The position numbers and the translations under genes were made by a program. A stretch of DNA of 64,000 nucleotides, from assembly GCA_030440445.1 (NCBI GenBank), contig CP098528.1, positions 4,340,001-4,404,000 on the forward strand, given 5' to 3'. Shown one piece after another: positions 18,272 through 26,253 of the stretch. Source of the stretch: Halomonas sp. KG2 (GTDB lineage Bacteria > Pseudomonadota > Gammaproteobacteria > Pseudomonadales > Halomonadaceae). The notes beneath the pieces are model-generated. The model was not told the origin of the DNA and did not search any database. It saw only the letters and a program-made list of their open reading frames with translations. Every line of letters begins with the position of its first letter. The stretch's first letter is position 1.

Positions 18272-19225
18272 TTGAAGCGTTACAATTTACGACGTGTGAG
18301 CAAACATCAACTGCTACTGCTTCTGACTGGCTGGCTTTTAATGGCAGGCACGCTTGCCTGGGGGCAGCCAACTTCGGTGAGCGGCACGTTAGGTGCCGTC
18401 GGTTCTGACACCATGGCAGGCTTAGTGCTGCGCTGGGGCGAAGCCTTAAGCGCCCGCCACCCGGATATCAACCTGCAATTTCAGGCCGGCGGCTCAGCCA
18501 GCGCGCCAACTGCCTTAGTGGCTGGCACCACTCGCCTAGGGCCGATGTCACGTCCCATGACCCATGCAGAACGCCAGCAGTTTATTGACCGCTACGGTTA
18601 CCCACCGCTTGAACTTCGTGTTGCTCGGGACGCATTAGTCGTGGCGGTACATCGCCATAACCCATTGGATACCCTGACACTCCAACAAGTCGATGCGATT
18701 TTTTCAACTAGCCTCGCTTGCGGTGCCCCCCACCCCATCCGGCGCTGGAGTACGCTGATCCCGGCGACGGATTGGCCCTATGGCCAAATAGCCCTGCATG
18801 GCCGTAACCTAGCGTCAGGTACTCATGGCCTCTTTCAGGCAAGAGCCCTGTGCGATGGCGAGTTCCGCCTAGATATCAGTGAACACCCAGGCTCATCGGC
18901 GGTCATTGCTGCGGTAGGAGAGTCCTTCAATGCCATGGGCTATGCAGGCTACAACCATTTAAACCCAATGGTGCGCGCACTGCGCCTAGTCGATGAATCC
19001 GGCGCTGCCGTTGCGCCCAACGAACGCTCTATTCAGCAAGGAAAGTACCCATTATCACGCGATCTCTATCTTTACGTTAACCTGCCACCCGGCGAGTCAT
19101 TGCCACCTGTGGAGCAAGCCTTCCTGACACTTATCTTTTCCGAAGAGGGTCAGCAAATTGTCAAAGCAGCTGGCTTTGTGCCGCTGCCCAATCACCTGCG
19201 TGATGCTCAGCGCCAACACCTGTGA
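18272..19225 (+). CDS. pstS: Phosphate ABC transporter substrate-binding protein (PstS family)
   Basis: A 317-residue periplasmic phosphate-binding protein. It begins with TTG behind AGGGG, then a signal peptide (hydrophobic LLLLLTGWLLMAGTLAWG, about 11-33). The mature start SGTLGAVGSDTMAGLVLRWG and the phosphate-contact segments GGSASAPTAL, SRPMTHAE and ASGTHGLFQ fit the PstS fold. The usual AGAT mature start is replaced. It precedes pstCAB-phoU, but the only clear Pho box lies downstream of it, and I see none before its start. Confidence 0.9.
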   Translation: MKRYNLRRVSKHQLLLLLTGWLLMAGTLAWGQPTSVSGTLGAVGSDTMAGLVLRWGEALSARHPDINLQFQAGGSASAPTALVAGTTRLGPMSRPMTHAERQQFIDRYGYPPLELRVARDALVVAVHRHNPLDTLTLQQVDAIFSTSLACGAPHPIRRWSTLIPATDWPYGQIALHGRNLASGTHGLFQARALCDGEFRLDISEHPGSSAVIAAVGESFNAMGYAGYNHLNPMVRALRLVDESGAAVAPNERSIQQGKYPLSRDLYLYVNLPPGESLPPVEQAFLTLIFSEEGQQIVKAAGFVPLPNHLRDAQRQHL

Positions 19226-19226
19226 A

Positions 19227-19244
19227 CTGTCATTTAATTGTCAT
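19227..19244 (+). promoter_or_regulatory. Pho box upstream of pstCAB-phoU
   Basis: CTGTCATTTAATTGTCAT consists of two TGTCAT half-sites 11 bases apart, the exact geometry of the PhoB consensus, with 15 of 18 bases matching CTGTCATAAAACTGTCAT. It starts two bases after the pstS stop. TAGGGT, a poor -10, lies 10 bases downstream (19255-19260). PhoB should thus drive pstC-pstA-pstB-phoU separately from pstS. Confidence 0.8.
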
Positions 19245-19274
19245 AAACAAACGATAGGGTAAGGAGACTTGACC

Positions 19275-19325
19275 ATGCATGCTTATTTTCGTGATGGCTT
19301 TCGCTTTTCTATGATGTCGACATGA
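19275..19325 (+). CDS. Putative 16-residue upstream peptide coupled to pstC
   Basis: ATG behind TAAGGAGACTTGACC opens a 16-codon frame (MHAYFRDGFRFSMMST) whose TGA overlaps the pstC ATG as ATGA. pstC itself has no ribosome-binding site before its start, so ribosomes ending this short frame probably restart on pstC. It may be a regulatory leader or only a loading site. I do not recognise the peptide. The alternative is that it is chance and pstC uses the same ribosome-binding site at long distance. Confidence 0.5.
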   Translation: MHAYFRDGFRFSMMST

Positions 19326-20440
19326 TTCCTCCTCGGCTACCCTTCTCGCGTCAGCCGCTGCGCCATATACAAGACCGACTTGCTACCGGGCTTATCACCG
19401 CCGGTGGCATCGGTGTTTTGTTGGCAATTTTAGCGATTGGTGTGTTCCTTTTTTGGGAAACGCTACCCTTGCTCGCCTTTGGCGACACGTTCAGCCTCGC
19501 TAAACTCTCGCCCCTTGCCTGGGGAACGTTAAAAGCGGCACTGGCGGCCATGCTATTCGCAACGCCTATTGCCCTGGGCGCGGCAATGTACTCTGCACTA
19601 TTCATGTCAGCACGACTCCGTAGCCGTTTGAAGCCAACGCTTGAGTTGATGGAAGCAGTGCCTGGCGTTGTCATCGGTTTCATTGCCGGTTTATTACTCG
19701 CCCCCTGGGTGGAACGAAACCTGGCTAGTGCCTTGATGATCATTATTTGGCTACCTCTTAGCGCAGCCTTAGCGGGATATCTATGGTATCGGACGGCCGC
19801 CCACGTTCGTCAACGACTACCGCTTTCTTGGGCAGGCTTATGGCTGATCCCCTGGTTGGCTGGCATGGCTGTACTGGCTATATGGATTGCTCCCATCATT
19901 GAACAACACTGGCTTGGCGGCGACCTGCGACGCTTGCTGGATCAACGTTATGGTCTTGATTACGCCACTCGAAATGCATTGATTGTAGGCATTGCGATGG
20001 GATTTGCGGTGATTCCCAGTATTTATTCACTCGCGGAAGATGCACTTGCCGATGTGCCCCCTACCTTAATGGAAGGTGCTCAAGCGCTAGGCGCTAGTCG
20101 CTGGCAAGCACTGTGGAAAGTTGCCCTACCCACGGCAGGTCCTGGGGTCTTTTCAGCGGTGATGATTGGCGCTGGCCGCGCCGTGGGCGAAACCATGATT
20201 GTGTTAATGGCCAGCGGTAACACCGCGCTCTTGAGTGCCAGTCCGTTTGAAGGGCTGCGTTCGCTATCAGCCTCTATCGCCATTGAGCTTCCCGAGGCAT
20301 CTCCAGGTGGGCTGACCTATCACTTACTGATACTGGCGGCGTTGGCCTTGTTCATTTTTACCTTTGTGGTGAACACCCTGGCTGAAATTGTCAGACAGCG
20401 CTTGCGCCGACGCTATCAACGCTTAGGGAGCACACTCTAA
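19322..20440 (+). CDS. pstC: Phosphate ABC transporter permease PstC
   Basis: An inner-membrane channel subunit for phosphate import, 372 residues with about six to eight membrane helices. The coupling loop to the ATPase is visible as PTLMEGAQALGASRWQALWKVALPTAGPGV, the EAA motif of ABC importers. LMEAVPGVVIGFIAGL is a conserved PstC segment. It overlaps the pstA start by one base (TAATG) and depends on the short upstream frame for translation, as it lacks its own ribosome-binding site. Confidence 0.93.
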   Translation: MIPPRLPFSRQPLRHIQDRLATGLITAGGIGVLLAILAIGVFLFWETLPLLAFGDTFSLAKLSPLAWGTLKAALAAMLFATPIALGAAMYSALFMSARLRSRLKPTLELMEAVPGVVIGFIAGLLLAPWVERNLASALMIIIWLPLSAALAGYLWYRTAAHVRQRLPLSWAGLWLIPWLAGMAVLAIWIAPIIEQHWLGGDLRRLLDQRYGLDYATRNALIVGIAMGFAVIPSIYSLAEDALADVPPTLMEGAQALGASRWQALWKVALPTAGPGVFSAVMIGAGRAVGETMIVLMASGNTALLSASPFEGLRSLSASIAIELPEASPGGLTYHLLILAALALFIFTFVVNTLAEIVRQRLRRRYQRLGSTL

Positions 20441-21864
20441 TGCGTTGGCAGCGGGCTGTTTTTTCAAACGTTGATTTTTTAAAAATGAGCGGCAGCGGGC
20501 TCTGGCCTTGGCTTTGTGCTGCCTGTGTGGCGCTTTCGTTATTAATGTTGGCAGCATTATTAACGCTGCTGACGATTCGGGGGTTAGGGCATTTTTGGCC
20601 AGCGCCGTTAGAGGAAGTTACCCTCAAGTCAGGCGACATCGTCATTGGGCAGTCAGTTCGTGAAACGACGCTGCCCAAAGGAGCAGGGTCAGAACGGCTC
20701 TATTTCACTGGTAATCAGGATATTACAGGAAGCAACTGGCAGTGGATTGCCATTGATGAGATTAGCCAACAGGCCGAGCCAACCGACCTTATCCGCTTAA
20801 CGCGCACCCCATGGGGTGATTTTATAGGTCGCTTAATGACGCTGGAGAGTGGCGATCAACGGTTAACAGAACAAGCTGCCTGGGCCTTCATCCAGGATGC
20901 GCTTGCCTTGCCCGTCAACCAGCGGCCCCCTGGCACGTTAGTGCTAGCCACCGCCGATGGTCAAATACTTCGCCAGCCGCTGGCAAGTGTTACCTACTTT
21001 CAATCACCAAATGCTATGTCATGGGGACAAAAAACCATCGCCTGGGGGCAACGCATCTGGCAATTTCTAAGTGAAGGGCCACGCGCCGCAAATACTGGCG
21101 GAGGTGTCTGGCCAGCCATTTTTGGCACTGTCTTAATGGTCATTCTGATGTCAGTAATCGTTACTCCGTTTGGGGTTCTCGCTGCCATTTACTTAAACGA
21201 AATCGCTCACCAAAACCGCTTAACGCGCTTAGTTCGCATTGGCGTACGCAACCTGGCAGGTGTGCCCTCAATCGTTTATGGCGTGTTTGGCCTTGGGGTA
21301 TTTGTATACGGAGTAGGCGGCTCTATCGACAGCTGGTTTTTTAGCGATGAACTGCCCTCACCCACATTTGGAACCGGCGGCCTTCTTTGGGCCTCGCTAA
21401 CACTTGCCTTGCTCACGTTACCTGTGGTGATTGTCGCTACCGAAGAAGGGCTAGCACGCATACCCGATGCCCAGCGGGAAGGTGCCGTTGCACTGGGGGC
21501 GACACGTTTAGAAATGTTAACGCGGGTGGTGTTGCCCATGGCAACGCCCGCCATGCTAACGGGGATGATTTTAGCCGTCGCCAGAGCCGCAGGCGAAGTG
21601 GCGCCGCTAATGCTAGTGGGCGTTGCCAAGCTAGCGCCGCAAATGCCTGTAGATGGTGAGTTTCCCTACCTTCATCTAGAGCGCAAGTTTATGCACCTCG
21701 GCTATCATTTATTTGATACCGCCTTTCATGGTGAAGATGTGCAGGCCGCCATTCCGCTGGTTTTCGCCACTGCGCTGCTGCTGGTATTAATCGTACTCGT
21801 GCTTAATCTAACTGCCATATTTCTGCGTCATTATCTGAGGCGTCAGCGAGGAAACGAATGTTAG
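20440..21864 (+). CDS. pstA: Phosphate ABC transporter permease PstA
   Basis: The second channel subunit, 474 residues, long for PstA because of an inserted periplasmic domain of about 200 residues after the first membrane helix (DUF3333-like, as in many marine and pseudomonad PstA proteins). The C-terminal half has the permease helices and the EAA loop [21 protein letters not shown]. Its last bases overlap the pstB start by seven. Confidence 0.93.
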   Translation: MRWQRAVFSNVDFLKMSGSGLWPWLCAACVALSLLMLAALLTLLTIRGLGHFWPAPLEEVTLKSGDIVIGQSVRETTLPKGAGSERLYFTGNQDITGSNWQWIAIDEISQQAEPTDLIRLTRTPWGDFIGRLMTLESGDQRLTEQAAWAFIQDALALPVNQRPPGTLVLATADGQILRQPLASVTYFQSPNAMSWGQKTIAWGQRIWQFLSEGPRAANTGGGVWPAIFGTVLMVILMSVIVTPFGVLAAIYLNEIAHQNRLTRLVRIGVRNLAGVPSIVYGVFGLGVFVYGVGGSIDSWFFSDELPSPTFGTGGLLWASLTLALLTLPVVIVATEEGLARIPDAQREGAVALGATRLEMLTRVVLPMATPAMLTGMILAVARAAGEVAPLMLVGVAKLAPQMPVDGEFPYLHLERKFMHLGYHLFDTAFHGEDVQAAIPLVFATALLLVLIVLVLNLTAIFLRHYLRRQRGNEC

Positions 21865-22673
21865 CGTCTTTATCGTCCAACAATGCGGCTCTCGCACCCG
21901 TGGCGCGTTTTTCTGCCGAACAGCGCTGCTTGAGCATTGCAAAGTTTCACCTCGCTTATGCGGGGAAAATGGCGTTGCGCGATCTAACATTAGACCTACC
22001 ACGCCACCGTGTAACGGCCTTTATTGGCCCTTCAGGCTGTGGAAAGTCAACGCTGCTACGCGCGATTAACCGACTGCACGACCTTAATGAATCGGTAACA
22101 CACAGTGGCCATATTCAGCTTGAAGGTCAGGATATTCATGCCCCGGACATGAATGTTACCGAGTTGCGACGGCGCGTTGGGATGGTGTTTCAAACACCCA
22201 ACCCTTTCCCTATGTCGATTTATGAAAACGTGGCCTTTGGCCTGCGTTTACAGCAACGCTTACCCAAGCGGAAGCGAGACGACATTATCGAATGGGCACT
22301 GACATCGGCAGCACTGTGGGATGAGGTTAAAGATCGTCTGCACCGATCGGCCTGGCAGCTATCTGGCGGCCAGCAGCAGCGCTTGGTCATTGCTCGTACG
22401 CTTGCCGTACAGCCGGATGTACTGCTACTTGATGAACCAGCGTCAGCCTTAGACCCGATCTCAACGCTGAAAATTGAAGAGCTGATTCGTAACCTTAAAT
22501 CACAGCTAACGCTAGTGCTGGTTACCCACAATATGCAGCAAGCCGCGCGGGTTTCTGACTACACGGCTTTTTTGCAGCACGGTGAACTCGTTGAGTACGG
22601 GCCAACGGATCAAGTGTTCACCAACCCGCGTTTACAACGCACCGAAAACTACATCACCGGCCGCATCACCTAG
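21858..22673 (+). CDS. pstB: Phosphate ABC transporter ATPase PstB
   Basis: A 271-residue ATP-binding subunit. Walker A is [11 protein letters not shown], the Q-loop lies in [19 protein letters not shown] (a PstB hallmark), the ABC signature is [14 protein letters not shown], Walker B is [13 protein letters not shown], and the H-loop is [13 protein letters not shown]. About 25 extra residues precede the core. It overlaps pstA and is followed by phoU 30 bases later. Confidence 0.97.
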   Translation: MLASLSSNNAALAPVARFSAEQRCLSIAKFHLAYAGKMALRDLTLDLPRHRVTAFIGPSGCGKSTLLRAINRLHDLNESVTHSGHIQLEGQDIHAPDMNVTELRRRVGMVFQTPNPFPMSIYENVAFGLRLQQRLPKRKRDDIIEWALTSAALWDEVKDRLHRSAWQLSGGQQQRLVIARTLAVQPDVLLLDEPASALDPISTLKIEELIRNLKSQLTLVLVTHNMQQAARVSDYTAFLQHGELVEYGPTDQVFTNPRLQRTENYITGRIT

Positions 22674-22703
22674 GCCCCAAAGACATCACGTCAGGAGTGC
22701 TCA

Positions 22704-23429
22704 ATGGATATTACGAGCGATAGCCACAGCCAACATATCTCTCGCCAGTTCAACCAAGAGCTGGAGGAGCTAAAAACCCACCTGATGGCCATGGGCGGTC
22801 TGGTGGAAAAACAAGTGCAAGATGCTGTTTTTGCGCTACTGGAAGGTGATAGCCGTCTTGCTGAGAAAGTGCGCGACAATGACCGCCAAGTGAACGACCT
22901 GCAGCTGCAAATTGACGATGAATGTACGCGGGTATTAGCGCGTCGTCAGCCCGCAGCTTCCGATTTGCGCTTAGTGCTGGCGGTTATTCGCGCAACTTCT
23001 GACCTTGAGCGTATCGGCGATGAAGCCAGCAAAATTGCTCGAAATGCACTACTGTTGAGCGAAAGTAGCGGCAGTATTCGTGGTTTAGTCGAAGTACGCC
23101 ATATCAGCGAGCACGTGCGTAAAATGCTTCGCGATTCACTTACCGCTTTTGCGCGTTTTGATACTGATCTTGCAATGCAAGTTGTGCGCGAAGATGAGTT
23201 CGTTGACGATGAGTATGGTAGCGCCATGCGTTCGCTGATGACCTTTATGATGGAAGACTCACGTTCGATTAGCTCCGTACTTAGCATTATGTGGGTGCTA
23301 CGTGCCTTAGAACGCGTGGGTGATCATGCCAACAACCTGGCGGAGTACGTTGTCTACTTGGTCAAAGGGTTAGATATTCGCCATAGCGATCCCGACACGA
23401 TCGACCCGCAGGTACTTAAAAAATCTTGA
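22704..23429 (+). CDS. phoU: Phosphate signalling protein PhoU
   Basis: A 241-residue all-helical cytoplasmic protein linking the Pst transporter to PhoR, keeping PhoR in its phosphatase state when phosphate is plentiful. Two PhoU repeats carry metal-cluster motifs, seen as ATSDLERIGDEASKIARNA and LRALERVGDHANNLAEYV. It has a good ribosome-binding site (TCAGGAG). It is the last gene of the Pho transcript and is followed by a terminator. Confidence 0.97.
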   Translation: MDITSDSHSQHISRQFNQELEELKTHLMAMGGLVEKQVQDAVFALLEGDSRLAEKVRDNDRQVNDLQLQIDDECTRVLARRQPAASDLRLVLAVIRATSDLERIGDEASKIARNALLLSESSGSIRGLVEVRHISEHVRKMLRDSLTAFARFDTDLAMQVVREDEFVDDEYGSAMRSLMTFMMEDSRSISSVLSIMWVLRALERVGDHANNLAEYVVYLVKGLDIRHSDPDTIDPQVLKKS

Positions 23430-23455
23430 CCTAGCACGCGATTCCTCCTGCAATA

Positions 23456-23484
23456 CGCCCAGATATCCCCTCTGGGCGTTTTTT
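23456..23484 (+). terminator. Terminator after phoU
   Basis: CGCCCAGA and TCTGGGCG form an 8-bp stem with a 7-base loop followed by TTTTTT. It separates pstCAB-phoU from cysZ, which starts only 14 bases later, so some readthrough is likely needed for cysZ unless it has its own promoter. Confidence 0.9.
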
Positions 23485-23497
23485 CTAAGGAGCAAAC

Positions 23498-24232
23498 ATG
23501 TTGGATGCGATGACAGCGCTGAGTCGAGGCACTCGCTTGGTCTACCAGAAAGGTCTGCGGCGCTATATTTTCCTACCTATCGTGGTCAATATAATCGTTT
23601 ATGCCAGCATGCTCAGTTTCGTGGTCAGCCGCTTTTCTGGCTGGCTAGACAGTGCGATGACAATGGTGCCAAGCTGGCTTGAGTGGCTCTCATGGCTAAT
23701 CTGGCCACTGTTCTTTATCAGCCTACTGCTGGTGATCTTTTTTACCTTCACCCTGGTCACCCACTTAATCGCCGCACCTTTCTATGGTTTTTTAGCCGCG
23801 AAGGTAGAGCGCCAAGCAACAGGACGTGAACCCCTGGATGACCGCGGACTCGCTAAAACCGCCGTCGATGCCTTGGGTCGTGAGCTAGTCAAACTCGGTT
23901 ATATTCTGCCACGCATGGTGATACTGTTTATCATTAGCTGGATACCTGGCCTGAACCTGATAGCGCCTATTTTGTGGATCCTTTTTTCCGCGTGGATCAT
24001 GGCAATCACTTATTTAGATTATCCTATGGATAACAATAAGGTTACGTTTCGCGATATGCGTACACGATTATCGCAACGGTGGTGGCCAAGCCTCACCTAC
24101 GGCGGGTTGATCATGTTAGTGACCTGGATTCCTCTCGCCAACCTGTTCTTAATTCCCGGCGCGGTGGCAGGTGCCGTCTTAATGTGGGACGACCACTACC
24201 GCGGCACGCGCGACATTACGCCTCATCGCTGA
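23498..24232 (+). CDS. cysZ: CysZ-like sulfate permease (EI24 family)
   Basis: A 244-residue inner-membrane protein of the CysZ/EI24 family, which forms pH-dependent sulfate channels feeding cysteine synthesis. Features are the early LSRGTRLVYQKGLRRYIFLP, hydrophobic helices at about 23-45, 65-90, 140-165 and 195-230, APFYGFLAAKVE after helix 2, and YLDYPMDNN near residue 175. The ribosome-binding site is TAAGGAG. The family call is firm, and sulfate specificity follows family knowledge. Confidence 0.88.
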   Translation: MLDAMTALSRGTRLVYQKGLRRYIFLPIVVNIIVYASMLSFVVSRFSGWLDSAMTMVPSWLEWLSWLIWPLFFISLLLVIFFTFTLVTHLIAAPFYGFLAAKVERQATGREPLDDRGLAKTAVDALGRELVKLGYILPRMVILFIISWIPGLNLIAPILWILFSAWIMAITYLDYPMDNNKVTFRDMRTRLSQRWWPSLTYGGLIMLVTWIPLANLFLIPGAVAGAVLMWDDHYRGTRDITPHR

Positions 24233-24357
24233 TGGCTTAATCGCTATAACGCTGACACAACCTATTTGTTACCTTAAGGTTGTTTGGCTTCACTATTATT
24301 CTCAAGATTAAGCATAAGCCTTGTTAAGAAGATAAGGCCCCTACAAGGAATACGACC

Positions 24358-24837
24358 ATGCTGACCCGCGCACTCTGGTTGACGGCTCTCCTCACTGGCT
24401 CAATCTCTTTCGCGTCGGCTCACGACGTTCAAACCGACCAGTTAAGGATCGCTCATCCTTTTGCCACGCCAACTCCCCCCGGTGTGGCAAATGGTGCCGC
24501 TTATCTGGATATTACGGCTCATACAGAGTCCGTCACACTGGTCAGCGCGCAGACACCTGTGAGCGAAAGTGTTGAGCTACATGATATGCAGATGGAAGGC
24601 GATATGATGAAAATGCGCCACGTCAGTGCTATCGAAATCGCTAAAGATGAAACGCTAACAATGCGCCCAGGTGGCGGCTATCACTTAATGCTAATGGGAT
24701 TACATCAGCCATTGGCAGAAGGTGACCGGTTTCCCATCACGCTCGAATTTGCCCAGCAAGACGCTATTGAAATAGAAGTTTGGGTTCAAAGCGCCCAAGA
24801 AGGAAGCACCGCCGCTGACCGCCATCACCAGCATTAA
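24358..24837 (+). CDS. Periplasmic copper chaperone, PCu(A)C family
   Basis: A 159-residue secreted protein with a signal peptide ending in FASA (about 1-21). The mature domain carries the copper-binding pattern of the DUF461/PCu(A)C family: ELHDMQMEGDMMKMRHV supplies His and Met ligands, and GGYHLMLMGLHQPL the second cluster. It delivers Cu(I) to the CuA site of cytochrome oxidase in characterised relatives. The C-terminus DRHHQH adds extra histidines. A terminator follows. Confidence 0.9.
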   Translation: MLTRALWLTALLTGSISFASAHDVQTDQLRIAHPFATPTPPGVANGAAYLDITAHTESVTLVSAQTPVSESVELHDMQMEGDMMKMRHVSAIEIAKDETLTMRPGGGYHLMLMGLHQPLAEGDRFPITLEFAQQDAIEIEVWVQSAQEGSTAADRHHQH

Positions 24838-24866
24838 CAGGATCAATCGATCACCGTCTTAACCAC

Positions 24867-24892
24867 AAAAACCCCGCCGAAGCGGGGTTTTT
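24867..24892 (+). terminator. Terminator after the copper chaperone gene
   Basis: AAAAACCCCGC, loop CGAA, GCGGGGTTTTT: a perfect stem with a stable tetraloop and T tract. The symmetrical A and T runs suggest it also terminates the facing small gene at 24936. Confidence 0.93.
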
Positions 24893-24935
24893 GCTATAAA
24901 ACTTATTTGTCACACACGTTTAACCATCGCCCTCT

Positions 24936-25256
24936 TTACCAGCGTGTACTGCTACCTTCTTCACGGTTGAGTTCTTCAGCGCGATAACCTGCTCGCTCTT
25001 TAGAGTCATCATCAGCGTCACTGGCACGGCTTGAAGGAGCATATATCAGAGTATTCTCATTATCATTGATCAAATCTTTAGCTGAATAGGTTGCAGGGCC
25101 CGATGTGTTACGAGATTGAGGTTGAATAATTTCTTGGTTCTCAGCACGTCCTTGATTCAGCTCAATGGAAGAGTGTGCAAACGCTAATGGACTTGCGATA
25201 AGCCCCAACGATAAGCCTACAACCACAGTGCTTTTAACAAATGATTTCAACAACAT
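24936..25256 (-). CDS. Small secreted protein of unknown function (first of a pair)
   Basis: A 106-residue protein. The start at 25256 is chosen because AAGGAG lies nine bases before that ATG. A longer frame adds 12 unlikely residues. A signal peptide (GLSLGLIASPLAFA, cut near residue 27) precedes a hydrophilic, mostly disordered chain with acidic and charged stretches (DADDDSKERAGYRAEELNREE). There is no known domain. The signal peptide is close to that of the gene at 25651 (GLVASPAAFA), suggesting a duplicated gene or shared regulation. Confidence 0.65.
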   Translation of the reverse strand: MLLKSFVKSTVVVGLSLGLIASPLAFAHSSIELNQGRAENQEIIQPQSRNTSGPATYSAKDLINDNENTLIYAPSSRASDADDDSKERAGYRAEELNREEGSSTRW

Positions 25257-25411
25257 AAATAAAAACTCCTTGCTATATGGAGCAACCGACAATGCAATGA
25301 TACAAGGTACCTTCTTTTGCCAATCGCAAAACGTGTCATCTGAATAATTGCATTTTTAACACCAAGAAACAGTGGGCAACGTAACAATGATTATACTATA
25401 CACAAAAAATT

Positions 25412-25433
25412 AGACCCCACCGAAGTGGGGTCT
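25412..25433 (-). terminator. Terminator of the secreted acidic protein gene at 25651
   Basis: AGACCCCAC, loop, GTGGGGTCT form a 9-bp stem. Read on the minus strand it is followed by AATTTTTTG. It lies 218 bases past the stop of the gene at 25651, leaving a long 3' region. Confidence 0.8.
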
Positions 25434-25650
25434 TGAGCACTCTTAGTATCGCGATACGTAACACTAGCTTCCTATCCGTTTGAGGGGCTCCAGCCTTGGA
25501 ATTAACCCTAACTAGCGTGTTGACCGTCGAAAGATTCAATCCTTGAATCTAGGAGCATCCATGCAATTTGACATCCATGCCTCTGAATAGCTCATCCGTA
25601 AGCGTAAGAGTTATAGTACCTTTTGAAAAGATAAGTAACCAAAGTTAATG
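25434..25650. other. Gene-free stretch with palindromes, repeats and a 9-codon frame
   Basis: No gene is seen. It contains the 12-bp palindrome GTATCGCGATAC (25446-25457), the hairpin AGATTCAA/TTGAATCT (25532-25550), a direct repeat CATCCATGC (25556-25564 and 25572-25580), and a 9-codon plus-strand frame at 25561 behind AGGAG. On the minus strand it is the 3' region of the secreted protein gene up to its terminator. It could hold a small RNA. Confidence 0.35.
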
Positions 25651-25953
25651 TTACATTCCGCTATTTTCTTCAGGCAACTCATCTGTGCTGTCATAGCCAG
25701 ACTCTGAATCGTCCTGGCTAGTTGAACTAGGTTCCATGTCGCTGGCGTTATCGCCTTCGTCATGAGTCAGCTCTTGGCTATCATAATCACTTGAATCTGT
25801 TGTACTTTCGGATTGAGTCTCAACAGGCTGCTCGTCAGGGGAAATATTGTTCGCGGGGTCTGCTGGCTCTTGAGCGAATGCTGCAGGGCTAGCCACTAAA
25901 CCGAACGCTACACTTAAAATACCAGCTTTCTTGAGTAGTTCCTTGGACATCAT
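25651..25953 (-). CDS. Small secreted acidic protein of unknown function (second of a pair)
   Basis: A 100-residue protein with a signal peptide cut after AFA (about 1-27). The mature chain is almost wholly Asp, Glu, Ser and Thr with no hydrophobic core (SSDYDSQELTHDEGDNASD, DELPEENSGM), so it is very acidic and probably disordered. TAGGAGA precedes the ATG. It resembles the gene at 24936 in its signal peptide and character but not clearly in its mature sequence. Such chains can bind calcium or adapt to salt. Both ideas are speculation. Confidence 0.65.
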   Translation of the reverse strand: MMSKELLKKAGILSVAFGLVASPAAFAQEPADPANNISPDEQPVETQSESTTDSSDYDSQELTHDEGDNASDMEPSSTSQDDSESGYDSTDELPEENSGM

Positions 25954-26253
25954 GTTCCGTCTCCTAGATCGCTGTTCAGGTACTGCTTAAATAGTAAGAA
26001 AGACGGCCTTTCGGCTTACCAAATCCTATGGTTTTCTCTCTTACCAAGTACCAAGACACTTGCAGACGATGTGCCAAAAAATCAAAAATTATATAAAAAA
26101 TCAAACAAAACAAACACTTAGTCAATAAAAAATAATAGAAAGGGCGCTTAAAGCGTTTGCAGATCAAGCAGGGAAAGTGGTTAGAAATGGCACATGAGTA
26201 TTATGTGACCATACTTGTATGACAAGCATGACACACCTATACATCACTTGTAC
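25954..26253. other. AT-rich intergenic region between the acidic protein gene and phoR
   Basis: About 300 bases with no gene. It holds the promoter of the secreted acidic protein (minus strand) and the 3' end of the phoB-phoR transcript, also minus strand. The stretch 26080-26140 is strongly A-rich. No hairpin with a T run marks the end of phoR. Confidence 0.5.

Noticed and set aside
26207..26230. Pho-box-like TGTCAT repeats on the minus strand after phoR
   Set aside because: The half-sites are 9, not 11, bases apart, and the stretch lies downstream of phoR, about 260 bases from the next gene start.
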